A stretch of 64,000 nt of DNA from Sagittula stellata E-37 (GCF_039724765.1 NZ_CP155729.1:3047501-3111500); one strand, 5' to 3'. Positions 47,527 through 57,938 are shown, numbered from the stretch's first letter. A program made the numbers and translations. The notes: generated from the sequence alone by a model not told the origin.

Positions 47527-49419
47527 ATGACCCAGACCCGCCTCTTGTTGACGGACGTCACCCTCGCGCAGGCTCGCGGGCCAAGGGGTCAGCCGGTCAG
47601 CCACATCCTCATGGAGGCCGGGGCCGTCGCACCCGGCACGATGCTTGGTGCGCTGGCGGAGTCCGCTCGACTGCATCAGCCGGTTTCCACGGTCGTCATG
47701 GCAGAGGCGCTCGCCACACGAAAGGACGTTGCCGAAGCCCAGGCACGGCACTATGGCGCCATGGCCCTCGACCGTGCGGCCCATCCCCCCGATCCCGCGT
47801 TGTCACATCTGCTGCCCGCCAATTTCTGCCTTGCTCACGGCGTCCTGCCGTGGATCCGCATCGGGGATACACTCGTCCTCGCCACCGCTCGCCCGGAGCA
47901 CTACGACGACCTTCTGGAATTGCTCCCGCCCGACATCGGACCTGTCGTCATGGCTGTCGCGACCGAAGCGGACATCCACGACGAAATCGCCCAACGACAC
48001 GGCAATGCCATGGCCGCAGCCGCCGAAAACTGGGTCCGGGAGGAGGACAGCTGCCGCGATCTCAACACCTCCAGCCCGGCGGCGACCGCACTTGCGATCC
48101 TTGCCAGCCTCATTTGTCTCTCCCTCCTTGCGACCGCGCCTGCACTGCTGTTCACCATAGGGCTCTTGCTTGCCCTTGGATCGCTGCTGGTGTCGCAGGG
48201 TATGAAGCTTGCTGCGCTCATCGCCGTTCCGCGTCGTCTGGCATCGACCCGACACACCTTGCCTCCCCATCCGCCAGTGGTTTCGATCCTTGTGCCGCTG
48301 TTTCATGAACAGGAAATTGCGCGAACGCTCGTCAAACGCCTGTCGCGCCTGACCTACCCGAAATCCTTGCTGGACGTCGTGCTCGTGCTGGAGGCGGAGG
48401 ACACTGTCACGCGGACAACCGTCGACCGAACCGCCCTGCCGCCATGGATCAGGACCATCGTGGTGCCGCCCGGGCGCATACGGACAAAGCCCCGCGCCCT
48501 GAACTACGCGTTTCGCTTCACTCGTGGCGCGATTGTCGGCATCTACGACGCCGAGGACGCCCCTGCCCCCGACCAGATCGACCAGGTGGTGAGCGCCTTC
48601 GACAGCGCCCCGGCAAAGGTCGGATGCCTGCAGGGCATTCTCGATTTCTACAACCCGCGCGCCAACTGGTTGTCACGCTGTTTCGCCGTCGAATACGCAA
48701 GCTGGTTCCGCATCCTGCTGCCGGGGTTCGCGCGGATGGGTTTCGCCGTCCCGCTTGGCGGCACCACCGTCTTCTTCCGGCGCGAGGCGCTGGAGGAGGT
48801 GCGCGGCTGGGACGCCCACAATGTGACAGAGGACGCGGACCTCGGCATCCGGCTGGCCCGCTACGGCTGGCGGACAGAGATGATCCGCTCCGTCACAAGG
48901 GAAGAGGCGAACAACCGGTTCTGGCCCTGGATCAAGCAGCGGTCGCGCTGGCTGAAGGGATACGTCATCACCTGGTGGGTGCACTCGCGCCACCCTAGGC
49001 GCCTGTGGCACGACCTCGGTCCGAAACGGTTCTTCGGGATGCAGGCGCTGTTCATGGGCACGATCCTGCAATTCGCCTTCGCGCCGGTGCTCTGGTCGTT
49101 CTGGCTGATCCTCGCCGGGTTGCCTCATCCGCTGGACCCGTGGATCGGACGTGGCGGGATCCTGGCGCTGACGGTCATTTTCCTCACGGCAGAGGGAATG
49201 ACGCTGCTGGTCGGCATGGCCGCCCTCGCGCGCAGCCCGCACCGAGCGCTGTTCCCCTGGGTTCCGACGCTATTCGCCTACTTCCCGCTCGGCACCGTGG
49301 CGATCTACAAGGCCCTGTGGGAAACGCTGCGGAACCCGTTCTTCTGGGACAAGACCCAGCACGGTCATTCCTCGCCCGATACGCCGGGCGCGGACATTCC
49401 CCCGGACCGAGAGCTCTGA
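47527..49419 (+). CDS. Family 2 glycosyltransferase with N-terminal GspE_N-like domain
   Basis: The product has 630 residues. Residues 1-160 resemble the N-terminal domain of type II/IV pilus ATPases (MshEN/GspE_N: SHILMEAGAVAPGTM, LPANFCLAHGVLPWIRIGDTLVLAT). Two membrane helices follow. A cytoplasmic GT2 domain has DAEDAPAP (DxD), TEDADLGIRLARYG and the QRSRWLKG processivity motif. C-terminal membrane helices complete the chain. This is a cellulose-synthase-like processive polysaccharide synthase architecture. MshEN domains can bind cyclic di-GMP in other proteins, which would make regulation by that messenger possible here. The polymer is unknown. Confidence 0.85.
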   Translation: MTQTRLLLTDVTLAQARGPRGQPVSHILMEAGAVAPGTMLGALAESARLHQPVSTVVMAEALATRKDVAEAQARHYGAMALDRAAHPPDPALSHLLPANFCLAHGVLPWIRIGDTLVLATARPEHYDDLLELLPPDIGPVVMAVATEADIHDEIAQRHGNAMAAAAENWVREEDSCRDLNTSSPAATALAILASLICLSLLATAPALLFTIGLLLALGSLLVSQGMKLAALIAVPRRLASTRHTLPPHPPVVSILVPLFHEQEIARTLVKRLSRLTYPKSLLDVVLVLEAEDTVTRTTVDRTALPPWIRTIVVPPGRIRTKPRALNYAFRFTRGAIVGIYDAEDAPAPDQIDQVVSAFDSAPAKVGCLQGILDFYNPRANWLSRCFAVEYASWFRILLPGFARMGFAVPLGGTTVFFRREALEEVRGWDAHNVTEDADLGIRLARYGWRTEMIRSVTREEANNRFWPWIKQRSRWLKGYVITWWVHSRHPRRLWHDLGPKRFFGMQALFMGTILQFAFAPVLWSFWLILAGLPHPLDPWIGRGGILALTVIFLTAEGMTLLVGMAALARSPHRALFPWVPTLFAYFPLGTVAIYKALWETLRNPFFWDKTQHGHSSPDTPGADIPPDREL

Positions 49420-49425
49420 CATACG

Positions 49426-50076
49426 TCAGGCGCCAAGCGCCTCCTGGGTGTCGAGCTTCAGACGCGTCACGAAGGCCACCGAGATATGATCGCGCAACGC
49501 CTTGTAGGCCGCATCCTCGTCCCGCCGGGAGATCGCATCGACGATGGCCTGATGTTCGGCCATGGCGATCTCGCCCCGGCCGCGCGCCGCCAGAGAGGTC
49601 GTGGCCATCAGCGCCATCGACCGGTGCACGAGATCGAGCTGCTGGACCAGATACCGGTTGTGCGACGACAGGTGGATCATCTTGTGGAACCGCCGGTTCG
49701 CACGGCTGAGCGCCTTGGGGTCGTTCATCAGTGCGCGGTCTTCCTCGACCATCTCGGTCAGGACCTGGATTTCTTCCTCGGTGGCATGCCGGGCCGCAAG
49801 CCGCGCGGCCAGCCCCTCAAGCTCCGTCCGCACCGCATAGAGCTCGGCCATCTGGTTGTGGTCGAGCGAGGCCACGATCAGCGACCGACCGTCCCGAGCC
49901 AGAAGGCTTTGCGTTTCAAGCCGTTGCAAGGCCTCTCGGATCGGTGTCCGCGACACGCCGAAGCGGTCCGCCAGTTCGCTCTCTACAAGGCGGTCGCCTG
50001 GTCGGTAGATCCCGGAGTCGATGGCATCGAGGATCAGAGAATAGGCGTCCTTCTGGGCGGTTTTGGGTTGAGCCAT
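49426..50076 (-). CDS. GntR-family transcriptional regulator, FCD domain
   Basis: The product has 216 residues. The winged helix carries IYRPGDRLVESELADRFGVS and TPIREALQRLETQSLL. The FCD domain has VRTELEGLAARLAARHA, NRRFHKMIH and AEHQAIVDAI. Start ATG 50076 (MAQPKTAQKD) follows AAGGAACC; the frame from 50226 would run into the divergent gene. It probably represses the divergent HAD gene or an unlinked pathway. A perfect short palindrome lies in the shared promoter. Confidence 0.88.
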   Translation of the reverse strand: MAQPKTAQKDAYSLILDAIDSGIYRPGDRLVESELADRFGVSRTPIREALQRLETQSLLARDGRSLIVASLDHNQMAELYAVRTELEGLAARLAARHATEEEIQVLTEMVEEDRALMNDPKALSRANRRFHKMIHLSSHNRYLVQQLDLVHRSMALMATTSLAARGRGEIAMAEHQAIVDAISRRDEDAAYKALRDHISVAFVTRLKLDTQEALGA

Positions 50077-50129
50077 GAGGGTTCCTTGCAGTCTTCGCGG
50101 CAAGTTAGACCTTTGGGGCGCTAACACAC

Positions 50130-50142
50130 AAGCAACTTGCTT
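50130..50142. promoter_or_regulatory. Candidate GntR operator
   Basis: AAGCAA-C-TTGCTT is a perfect 13-base palindrome. It lies between the divergent GntR (start 50076) and HAD (start 50177) genes. A looser repeat GTTAG-N12-CTAAC precedes it. Confidence 0.45.
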
Positions 50143-50176
50143 TGCCTCGATGCCGCAACAGGCATAAACTGGCGTC

Positions 50177-50830
50177 ATGGACCGTTTTTCCCGACTGCGC
50201 ACCTGGGTCTTCGACCTCGACAACACGCTTTACCCGCCTGCGATGCGGCTTTTCGACCAGATCGAGGCGAAGATGACCGCCTTCGTGATGGAAACCCTGT
50301 CGGTCTCGCACAAGGCCGCCGACGAATTGCGGCACCGCTACTGGATGGATCACGGCACGACGTTGGCCGGGCTGATGACCCATTACGGCGTCGAGCCGGA
50401 GCGCTATCTGACAGAGGTGCACGACATCTCGTTCGACGCGCTGACACCCGACCCTCATCTGGCCGAACTGATTGGCCAGTTGCCCGGACGGCGCGTGGTC
50501 TACACCAACGGCAGTGCGCCTTATGCGGCGCAGGTCCTGAAGGCGCGCGGGCTGGAACACGCCTTCGACGCGATCTATGGCGTGGAAGATGCCGACTACC
50601 TTCCGAAACCGCACGCCGATGCCTTCGCGAAGGTCTTTGCCAAGGAGTCGCTCGACCCCACACAGGCGGTCATGTTCGAAGACGACCCGAGGAACCTCGC
50701 CGTGCCGCACGGCCTTGGAATGGTGACGGTGCACGTTGCGCCCACACCTGCGCCGGCGGATCACATTCACCATCATACCGACGATCTGACCGGGTTCCTC
50801 GACACGGTCCGGAAACGAACCGCTACATGA
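50177..50830 (+). CDS. HAD-family pyrimidine 5'-nucleotidase-like phosphatase
   Basis: The product has 217 residues. HAD motifs are clear: motif I WVFDLDNTLYPP, motif II VVYTNGSAPYA, motif III Lys in YLPKPHADAF and motif IV FEDDPRNLAVPHGLGM. The LYP after the Asp pair and the NGS of motif II match the pyrimidine 5'-nucleotidase (SDT1-like) subgroup. Those proteins dephosphorylate UMP/CMP or non-canonical nucleotides. It is divergent from the GntR regulator. Confidence 0.85.
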   Translation: MDRFSRLRTWVFDLDNTLYPPAMRLFDQIEAKMTAFVMETLSVSHKAADELRHRYWMDHGTTLAGLMTHYGVEPERYLTEVHDISFDALTPDPHLAELIGQLPGRRVVYTNGSAPYAAQVLKARGLEHAFDAIYGVEDADYLPKPHADAFAKVFAKESLDPTQAVMFEDDPRNLAVPHGLGMVTVHVAPTPAPADHIHHHTDDLTGFLDTVRKRTAT

Positions 50831-50945
50831 CGCCGCGCGCGGCACGGCACAAAGGACATCCTGACACGTCAGATGCGGCATTTCGCACATGTCGTTTTCG
50901 CGCAAGACCTGTATGTCGGATCGGCCAAGTTCAGGAGACCCGCCC

Positions 50946-51152
50946 ATGACGACCGAAGACGCCACCCTGTCGCACGAAACCGCCAAGACCCCCGCAAGCG
51001 TCGTGACGCTGATCCTGATGTGCGTGGTGCTATTCGTGGCGCTCACCGCGCTCGCCACGTGGACATGGGGCCTGCCGGCACTGGCAATGATCGCACTGGC
51101 GCTGGTGCCGGTGATGTATGCGCTGCTGATCCTGATCTCCATGGGCAGATAA
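50946..51152 (+). CDS. Small membrane protein (68 aa)
   Basis: The ATG at 50946 follows CAGGAGACCC. The first 18 residues are polar. The rest forms two hydrophobic helices (LILMCVVLFVALTALATW and ALAMIALALVPVMYALLIL). It lies between the HAD and monooxygenase genes on the same strand. No family is recognised; aminotransferase- or oxidase-linked small subunits look similar but nothing here proves such a role. Confidence 0.6.
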   Translation: MTTEDATLSHETAKTPASVVTLILMCVVLFVALTALATWTWGLPALAMIALALVPVMYALLILISMGR

Positions 51153-51215
51153 CCCATCGCGTCGCATGGCGATCCGCTGTTGCGCGCCCTAGGTTGCCGC
51201 GCAAGGAGAGTGTCC

Positions 51216-52409
51216 ATGGATTACGATATCACGATTTCAGGCGGCGGCATCGCGGGACTGACCGCGGCCGCCGCTTTTGCGCAGGCCGGGTTCTCGACGC
51301 TTGTGGTCGACCCGACCGCTCCGGTGACAGAGCGCGAGGCCGAAGGCTCCGACCTGCGGACCACCGCCTTCCTGCAGCCTGCGCAGGCCTTTCTTGAAGA
51401 CATTGGTCTTTGGACGCGGCTCGCCGATCACGCCATGCCCCTGCAGACCATGCGCATCGTCGATGCCGGTGGTGCCGTGTCCGAACCGCGCGTGACAAAG
51501 GACTTCGACGCAGGCGATATCTCGGACAAACCATTCGGGTGGAACCTTCCCAACTGGCTCCTGCGCCGTGAATTGGCGGCTCGGCTCGGCGAACTGGCGC
51601 AGGTCGACTTCCGCCCCGGCACCGGCACCACGGGCCTGTTCACGCGCGAGGGCGAAGCGCGCGTCTCGCTTTCGGACGGCAGCCGGATCCGCACCCGCCT
51701 TGTGATCGCCGCAGACGGTCGCAACTCGCCCATGCGGCAGGCGGCGGGGATCGGCGTGCGCACGACCCGCTTCGGGCAAAAGGCGCTGGCCTTTGCCGTG
51801 ACACACCCCATCCCGCATGGCAACGTCTCGACCGAGGTGCACCGCACCGGCGGTCCCTTCACGCTCGTGCCGCTGCCTGACTTCGAAGGCCGCCCGTCCT
51901 CCGCCATTGTTTGGATGGACGACGGCGCGAAGTCCGAACAGCGCATGGCACTGGACAAGACGGCCTTCGAACAGGAGATGTCGGAACGCTCCTGCCACCT
52001 GTTCGGCCCGCTCGAACTGGCCTCCCGACGCACGATCTGGCCGATCATCGCTCGGGAAGCCGAGCAACTGGCCGGGCAGCGCCTCGCCCTCGTTGCCGAA
52101 GCCGCGCATGTCGTGCCGCCCATCGGGGCCCAGGGTCTGAACATGAGCCTGCGGGATCTGGTCACGCTGCGCGACCTCGCCATGGCCCAGCCTGACCGGC
52201 TCGGAGATGCCGCGATGCTCGACGCCTACCACCGCCGCCGGATCACCGACATCCGTGCGCGCGTCGCGGGGATCACCGCGCTGAACCGGATCTCGCAGAT
52301 GTCGTCGCAACCGCTCCGCGACCTCCGGGCCAGGGGTCTGGACACGCTCTACAGCATGAAGCCGGTCCGCACGTCCTTGATGAAACTGGGTCTTGGCGCC
52401 TCCGGATGA
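51216..52409 (+). CDS. UbiH/UbiF-family FAD-dependent monooxygenase
   Basis: The product has 397 residues. It has the N-terminal FAD motif ITISGGGIAGLTAAAAFA, the DG motif VIAADGRNSPMR and the C-terminal PPIGAQGLNMSLRDL. Members hydroxylate the ubiquinone ring. The third FAD motif, usually GDAAH, reads VAEAAH here, with Glu in place of the conserved Asp. The start at 51216 follows AAGGAGAG. It may be a ubiquinone-pathway hydroxylase; the ring position cannot be told from sequence. Confidence 0.82.
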   Translation: MDYDITISGGGIAGLTAAAAFAQAGFSTLVVDPTAPVTEREAEGSDLRTTAFLQPAQAFLEDIGLWTRLADHAMPLQTMRIVDAGGAVSEPRVTKDFDAGDISDKPFGWNLPNWLLRRELAARLGELAQVDFRPGTGTTGLFTREGEARVSLSDGSRIRTRLVIAADGRNSPMRQAAGIGVRTTRFGQKALAFAVTHPIPHGNVSTEVHRTGGPFTLVPLPDFEGRPSSAIVWMDDGAKSEQRMALDKTAFEQEMSERSCHLFGPLELASRRTIWPIIAREAEQLAGQRLALVAEAAHVVPPIGAQGLNMSLRDLVTLRDLAMAQPDRLGDAAMLDAYHRRRITDIRARVAGITALNRISQMSSQPLRDLRARGLDTLYSMKPVRTSLMKLGLGASG

Positions 52410-52626
52410 TCCCGTCTTCACCGGGCCGAATCATTGCAACGGCGCTGCGTTCGCGTACGGCCACTCACGGTTGAGCGACTTTGGCAACTCCCCACAACTG
52501 GGGATGGTTTTTGCAAGAACAAGTGAGCAACACAGTCGCCGCCACAGCCGCGGTTTACCTTCTATTAAGGCGCATATCGGCAGATGGGAGTGCATCAGAC
52601 GAAACTCGCCAAATCGAGGTAAAGCC

Positions 52627-53232
52627 ATGATAACTCGCCTGTTTTTGGGCGCCGCCTTTGCGTGCGCCGCAGCTATCCCCTTGCCTTCTGCAGCGGACGT
52701 AACCCGCGCCGTATCGGAGATGCGCGCCAGCCACCCGACGTCTGCCAACTGGGGATCGACCCACGAAGGCTGGGGGGCGGCCTCCCTGACCTACAATCGC
52801 GATGAAGGCCGCATCATCGAACTGGTCATGACGATCTCCGGCGTGGCGCCGGATACGCTGGCTTCGGCCGGGCCGGGTGGCGTGCTTGGCCCGATCCACA
52901 TCCACAACTATCCGCAAGGCGGTCCCGACTTCTTCGTCCAACAGATGCCGGGAGAGATCGAGGCGACGGAAGACGGTTTCATCTACCGCGTGTCGAACTG
53001 GACGATGGAACCGGCAATGGTCGGGCCGGATCACGTCGATGTCGATTTCGTCCTGTCCGAGATCGCGGCAGGCAATGCCTACTTCGGCCTGCACACGACC
53101 GACGCATTCTGTCCGGGGAACAAGAAGGAAGGCGTTGCGGGCACATGTGCTGCGCCCGGAACCGCCCTTTCGGGGCATATCACCGTGCTGCCCGCACCCG
53201 ATCCGAACGTTCTGGCGCTCGTGACCCGTTGA
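52627..53232 (+). CDS. Exported CHRD-domain-like protein
   Basis: The product has 201 residues with an N-terminal signal peptide (MITRLFLGAAFACAAAIPLPSAA). The mature region has the CHRD-like pattern of a beta domain: SLTYNRDEGRIIELVMTISGV, then HIHNYPQGGPD. Two Cys near the C-terminus (AFCPGNKK and GTCAAPG) may form a disulfide. It is probably periplasmic or secreted; bacterial CHRD proteins have no firmly known role. The ATG at 52627 gives a clean signal peptide; the frame further up does not. Confidence 0.7.
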   Translation: MITRLFLGAAFACAAAIPLPSAADVTRAVSEMRASHPTSANWGSTHEGWGAASLTYNRDEGRIIELVMTISGVAPDTLASAGPGGVLGPIHIHNYPQGGPDFFVQQMPGEIEATEDGFIYRVSNWTMEPAMVGPDHVDVDFVLSEIAAGNAYFGLHTTDAFCPGNKKEGVAGTCAAPGTALSGHITVLPAPDPNVLALVTR

Positions 53233-53345
53233 CGGGCCGATGCGCGCGGACGTGACCGCGCGCGGCGAGCGGCCTTCGGTGCGCACAATATGAAGAGGAT
53301 GCCGCGCTGGACGCACCGGCGCGGCATCGCAACGTCAGCCCGTTG

Positions 53346-54473
53346 TCAGAACACCGCGTCCACGACGCGCTTCAGCCGCGCCACAGTGCCGTCGACGTCA
53401 TAGAGCTTGTCGAGACCGAACAGCCCGATCCGGAAGGTCGAGAACTCCGCCCCCTCGTCTACGGCCAGCGGCACACCCGCAGCGATCTGCATCCCGTGCG
53501 CGGCAAAGGCCTTGCCCGATTTCACCTCCGGATCGGAGGTGTAGAACACCGCGACGCCCGGCGCTGCGAAACCCTCTGCCGCAACCGATTTCACGCCCTT
53601 TTCCGCGAACAGGGACCGCACAGCGTTCCCCAGCGCCCACTGCGCCTCCTTCAGGCGGGTGAAGCCGTAGTCCTTGGTCTCGGCCATGGCATCGCGGAAC
53701 CCGCGCAGACCGTCCGTCGGCATGGTGGCGTGATAGGCGTGGCCGCCGTCCTCGTAGGCCTTCATGATCTGGCGCCACTTCTTCAGATCCACGGCGAAAC
53801 TGTCGGAGGTGGTCTCTTCCAGCCGGGCCACCGCGCGTTCGGACATCATCACGAGGCCGGCGCAGGGCGTTGCCGACCAGCCCTTTTGCGGGGCCGAGAC
53901 CAGCACGTCCACGCCGCAGTCCTTCATGTCCACCCAGACACAGCCCGAGGCGATGCAGTCCAGCACCATCAACGCGCCCACGTCATGCGCCGCCGCCGCC
54001 ATCCGGCGGATGTAGTCGTCGGGCAGGATCATCCCGGCCGAGGTCTCTACATGCGGTGCGAAGACGATGCCGGGCTTCGTTTCGGCGATCTTCGCTTCCA
54101 CGTCCTCGATCGGCGCGGGAGAGAACGGCGCGTCGGACGCGTTGCCGGGCCGGCGTGCCTTCAGCACCGTCGTCTGGCCGCCGAAGTTGCCTGCTTCGAA
54201 AATCTGCGACCAGCGGTACGAGAACCACCCGTTGCGCACCACCAGAACGTCGGTGCCCTGGCCGAACTGGCGCGCCACCGCCTCCATCCCGTAGGTGCCG
54301 CCGCCGGGGACAAGCGCCACCGCTTCGGCATTGTAGACCTCGCGCAGCATGCCGGAAATGTCGCGCATCACCTGCTGGAACGCGGCGGACATGTGGTTCA
54401 GCGAACGGTCGGTGAAGACCACCGAAAACTCCTCGAGCCCGTCCGGGTCGATGTTGTCGAGCAAAGCAGCCAT
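53346..54473 (-). CDS. Class V aminotransferase (alanine-glyoxylate type)
   Basis: The product has 375 residues. It has the fold-type I class V pattern: LVPGGGTYGMEAVARQF near the N-terminus, an ETSAGM stretch, DCIASG and the PLP-lysine region VSAPQKGWSATPC. Such enzymes include serine-glyoxylate, alanine-glyoxylate and phosphonate transaminases. The substrate is not determinable. GGAGGG before ATG 54473 sets the start rather than 54485. It is convergent with the CHRD gene. Confidence 0.87.
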   Translation of the reverse strand: MAALLDNIDPDGLEEFSVVFTDRSLNHMSAAFQQVMRDISGMLREVYNAEAVALVPGGGTYGMEAVARQFGQGTDVLVVRNGWFSYRWSQIFEAGNFGGQTTVLKARRPGNASDAPFSPAPIEDVEAKIAETKPGIVFAPHVETSAGMILPDDYIRRMAAAAHDVGALMVLDCIASGCVWVDMKDCGVDVLVSAPQKGWSATPCAGLVMMSERAVARLEETTSDSFAVDLKKWRQIMKAYEDGGHAYHATMPTDGLRGFRDAMAETKDYGFTRLKEAQWALGNAVRSLFAEKGVKSVAAEGFAAPGVAVFYTSDPEVKSGKAFAAHGMQIAAGVPLAVDEGAEFSTFRIGLFGLDKLYDVDGTVARLKRVVDAVF

Positions 54474-54677
54474 ATATCCCTCCAAAGGTCGTTATCCCGG
54501 ACCTACCGCAGCGCGCGACGCTTGGCAAAACAACCTTTGGTCCCGGTGGACGTGTCGCATATGCCGCAGTGTCATTGCTGCATCAACTAAAGGATTCACG
54601 AACCGCGAGAACCTGTTACATTTCCCCCAGATCAAAGAGCGGCCGGGCACGAAGACCCGGCGCCGAGGCAGAGTATC

Positions 54678-55802
54678 ATGGCGGACACGACGATCCTCCT
54701 CAATGCGTACAGCATTGTGGGCGGCCCGAAGCTGAAGGTTGTGCATTCGGGGGGCAATCTCGACGAGGGCGGCATGCTCCTCCGAGACGCAGAGTTCGTG
54801 TGGGAGCACGACGACATCGTCCTTATCGACGTGACGAATGCCAACGAGGATGGCGGCGTCGGGCATGGGTCGGAAATCACCCGGATCACCGTCTACGACA
54901 CCTCGGCGGACTACTTTGCCGGGACGTCAAAATATGTCTACGAAGGACACAACGGGCATACTGGCGAGATCCGTGGAAACACTTCAGGTGTCGGCGACAA
55001 CTACCTGAGACTGAACGCAAATGTTCTGACATCGGATGACCCCGACGCGCCGGACATCAACCAGCTTTTCCTTGTCTCGGGGACGGATCTGTCCGACGCG
55101 GTCAACGACGGCATTCCGCTTTTTGTCGACCAGTATAAGGACAACGACTACAACGCGAACGACACGATCGACGGCGGAAGCAGCGAACAGGCCGACGGGA
55201 TCTTCCATGGCGGCGCGGGCGGCAACGACATCTACGTGGTGCTCTGCTTTGCCCGGGGCACCCTGATCGAGACACCGGGCGGCCCGCGTTTTGTCGAGAC
55301 GCTGAAGGAAGGCGACCTTGTCGTCACGCAGGATGACGGACCGCAGCCGGTGATCTGGGCCGGGTCGGACCGGCAGGCGGGGGTCGGGCCGAATGCGCCG
55401 GTCCGCATCCGCGCCGGTGCGCTTGGAAACCTGCGCGATCTGGTCGTGTCGCAGAACCACCGGATGCTGTTCGGCGGCCCACGCGCGGAACTGATGTTCG
55501 GCCAGTCCGAGGTGCTGGTCGCGGCAAAGCATCTTGTCGACGGGCGCGACATCTTCATCGAAGAATGCCCGGTCGTGCATTACTATCACCTGCTGTTCGA
55601 ACGGCACCAGATCATCTTTGCAGAAGGCTGCCCGGCGGAGTCCCTGCACCTTGGCAGCCAGGCGTTGAAGACGGTGGGGCCTGAGGAACGCGACGAGATC
55701 ATCGCCCGTTTTCCCGACCTCGCGCAGCGACCGGACGCCGGCGCGCTGTCGCGTTACGAACTGAAACGCTTCGAGGCGGAGGCCCTCCGGCGGTCGGCCT
55801 GA
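54678..55802 (+). CDS. Hint-domain protein (374 aa)
   Basis: Residues 1-190 form an acidic, Asp/Gly/Asn-rich beta region (HSGGNLDEGGM, GHNGHTGEIRGNT, GGSSEQADGIFHGGAGGND), similar to secreted calcium-binding or RTX-like adhesive domains. Residues 190-335 form the Hint domain, starting with the Cys of VLCFARGTLIETPGG and containing VSQNHRMLF, where the His matches the usual Hint block. No N-terminal Sec signal is visible. Type I secretion is conceivable but no partner genes are present. It is clearly a longer relative of the protein at 7024-7509. Confidence 0.8.
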   Translation: MADTTILLNAYSIVGGPKLKVVHSGGNLDEGGMLLRDAEFVWEHDDIVLIDVTNANEDGGVGHGSEITRITVYDTSADYFAGTSKYVYEGHNGHTGEIRGNTSGVGDNYLRLNANVLTSDDPDAPDINQLFLVSGTDLSDAVNDGIPLFVDQYKDNDYNANDTIDGGSSEQADGIFHGGAGGNDIYVVLCFARGTLIETPGGPRFVETLKEGDLVVTQDDGPQPVIWAGSDRQAGVGPNAPVRIRAGALGNLRDLVVSQNHRMLFGGPRAELMFGQSEVLVAAKHLVDGRDIFIEECPVVHYYHLLFERHQIIFAEGCPAESLHLGSQALKTVGPEERDEIIARFPDLAQRPDAGALSRYELKRFEAEALRRSA

Positions 55803-55827
55803 GCGCGCCTGACCGCACCCGGCCCGG

Positions 55828-56292
55828 TCAGATCGCGAACAGGGGTCCGGGCCTGCGTTCTTCCGACAACAGCACGTTGGCGTCCAGATTGCCCACCCCC
55901 GGCAACGTCATGATCCGGCGCCGCAGGACCCGCTCGAAATCCGCCAGGTCGCGCGCCACCACGCGCAACCGGTAGTCGTAGGCGCCCAGAACGTGCTCCA
56001 CCGTCTGCACTTCCGGAATGGCCGACACCGCGCGTTCGAAGTCCTGCAGGCTGACACGGCCCTTGGTCGCCAGCTTCACGCCGAGGAAGACCGTCACTCC
56101 GAACCCCAAAGCCTGCGCGTCGAGGTCCAGCCGGGTGTCGCGGAACAGCCCGGCCTCGCGCAGCCGCTTGATGCGGCGCCAGCAGGCCGGTTGCGACAGG
56201 CCAAGCTCACGCCCGAGCGCGCCGGCAGTCGCCGTGGCATCCTCTGCCAGCGCCCGGAGCAGCGCGCGGTCGATGTCGTCGAGGTCGATCAC
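55828..56292 (-). CDS. Lrp/AsnC-family regulator
   Basis: The product has 154 residues. The AsnC helix-turn-helix (LDDIDRALLRALAEDATAT, GLSQPACWRRIKRLREAG) is followed by the RAM ligand domain (QTVEHVLGAYDYRLRVVA). It overlaps the second Lrp-type gene by four bases, so the two are produced together and could form mixed oligomers. It is probably involved in amino-acid-responsive control. Confidence 0.9.
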   Translation of the reverse strand: MIDLDDIDRALLRALAEDATATAGALGRELGLSQPACWRRIKRLREAGLFRDTRLDLDAQALGFGVTVFLGVKLATKGRVSLQDFERAVSAIPEVQTVEHVLGAYDYRLRVVARDLADFERVLRRRIMTLPGVGNLDANVLLSEERRPGPLFAI

Positions 56293-56744
56293 AGCGGCAG
56301 CGTCTCCTCGTCCTTGAGGCGGGCGACGTGCATCAAGGCCTCGATGTCCTGTATGTGCGGCAGGTCCAGCAGCCGTTCGCGGTAGATGCGCTGGTAATGA
56401 GCCATGTCGCGGGCGATCACGGCGAGGCGCACGTCCACCTGACCCAGAAAGGTCTGGATCTCCAGCACCTCCGGCACCTCGCGTGCGGCGGCGATGAAGG
56501 TGTCGAAGGCGCGCGGCTGGGTCTTGTCGAGGGTGACACGCAGGCTGACCTCGACCTCGTACCCCAGCGCGTGCCAGTCGATGACGCCGCGCACGCCTTT
56601 CAGCACGCCGGTTTCGCGCAGCCGTTCCAGCCGCCGCGCCAGCGTCGAAGGGGTCACACCGGCCCTGTCCGCCAGTTCGGCGGCGGGCGAGTCCGGGTCG
56701 GCCTGGTAGTGCCGAAGGATGCGTCTGTCTGTGTCGTCGAGCAT
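56289..56744 (-). CDS. Lrp/AsnC-family regulator
   Basis: The product has 151 residues. The helix-turn-helix DRAGVTPSTLARRLERLRETG and the RAM domain LEIQTFLGQVDVRLAVIARD are present. It is divergent from ilvC with 123 AT-rich bases between them, so branched-chain amino acid control of ilvC and autoregulation are likely. It is the first gene of the two-gene regulator unit. Confidence 0.9.
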   Translation of the reverse strand: MLDDTDRRILRHYQADPDSPAAELADRAGVTPSTLARRLERLRETGVLKGVRGVIDWHALGYEVEVSLRVTLDKTQPRAFDTFIAAAREVPEVLEIQTFLGQVDVRLAVIARDMAHYQRIYRERLLDLPHIQDIEALMHVARLKDEETLPL

Positions 56745-56780
56745 GATTTCACCGAAATATCACGTAATGGAGAATGATAA

Positions 56781-57890
<1,110 letters not shown>

Positions 57891-57914
57891 GGTCCTTTCC
57901 GGACCGGACGACAG

Positions 57915-57938
57915 GGGCGGCCTTCGGGCCGCCCTTTT
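57915..57938 (+). terminator. Intrinsic terminator after ilvC
   Basis: An 8-bp GC stem (GGGCGGCC) with a TTCG loop is followed by TTTT. Confidence 0.92.
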
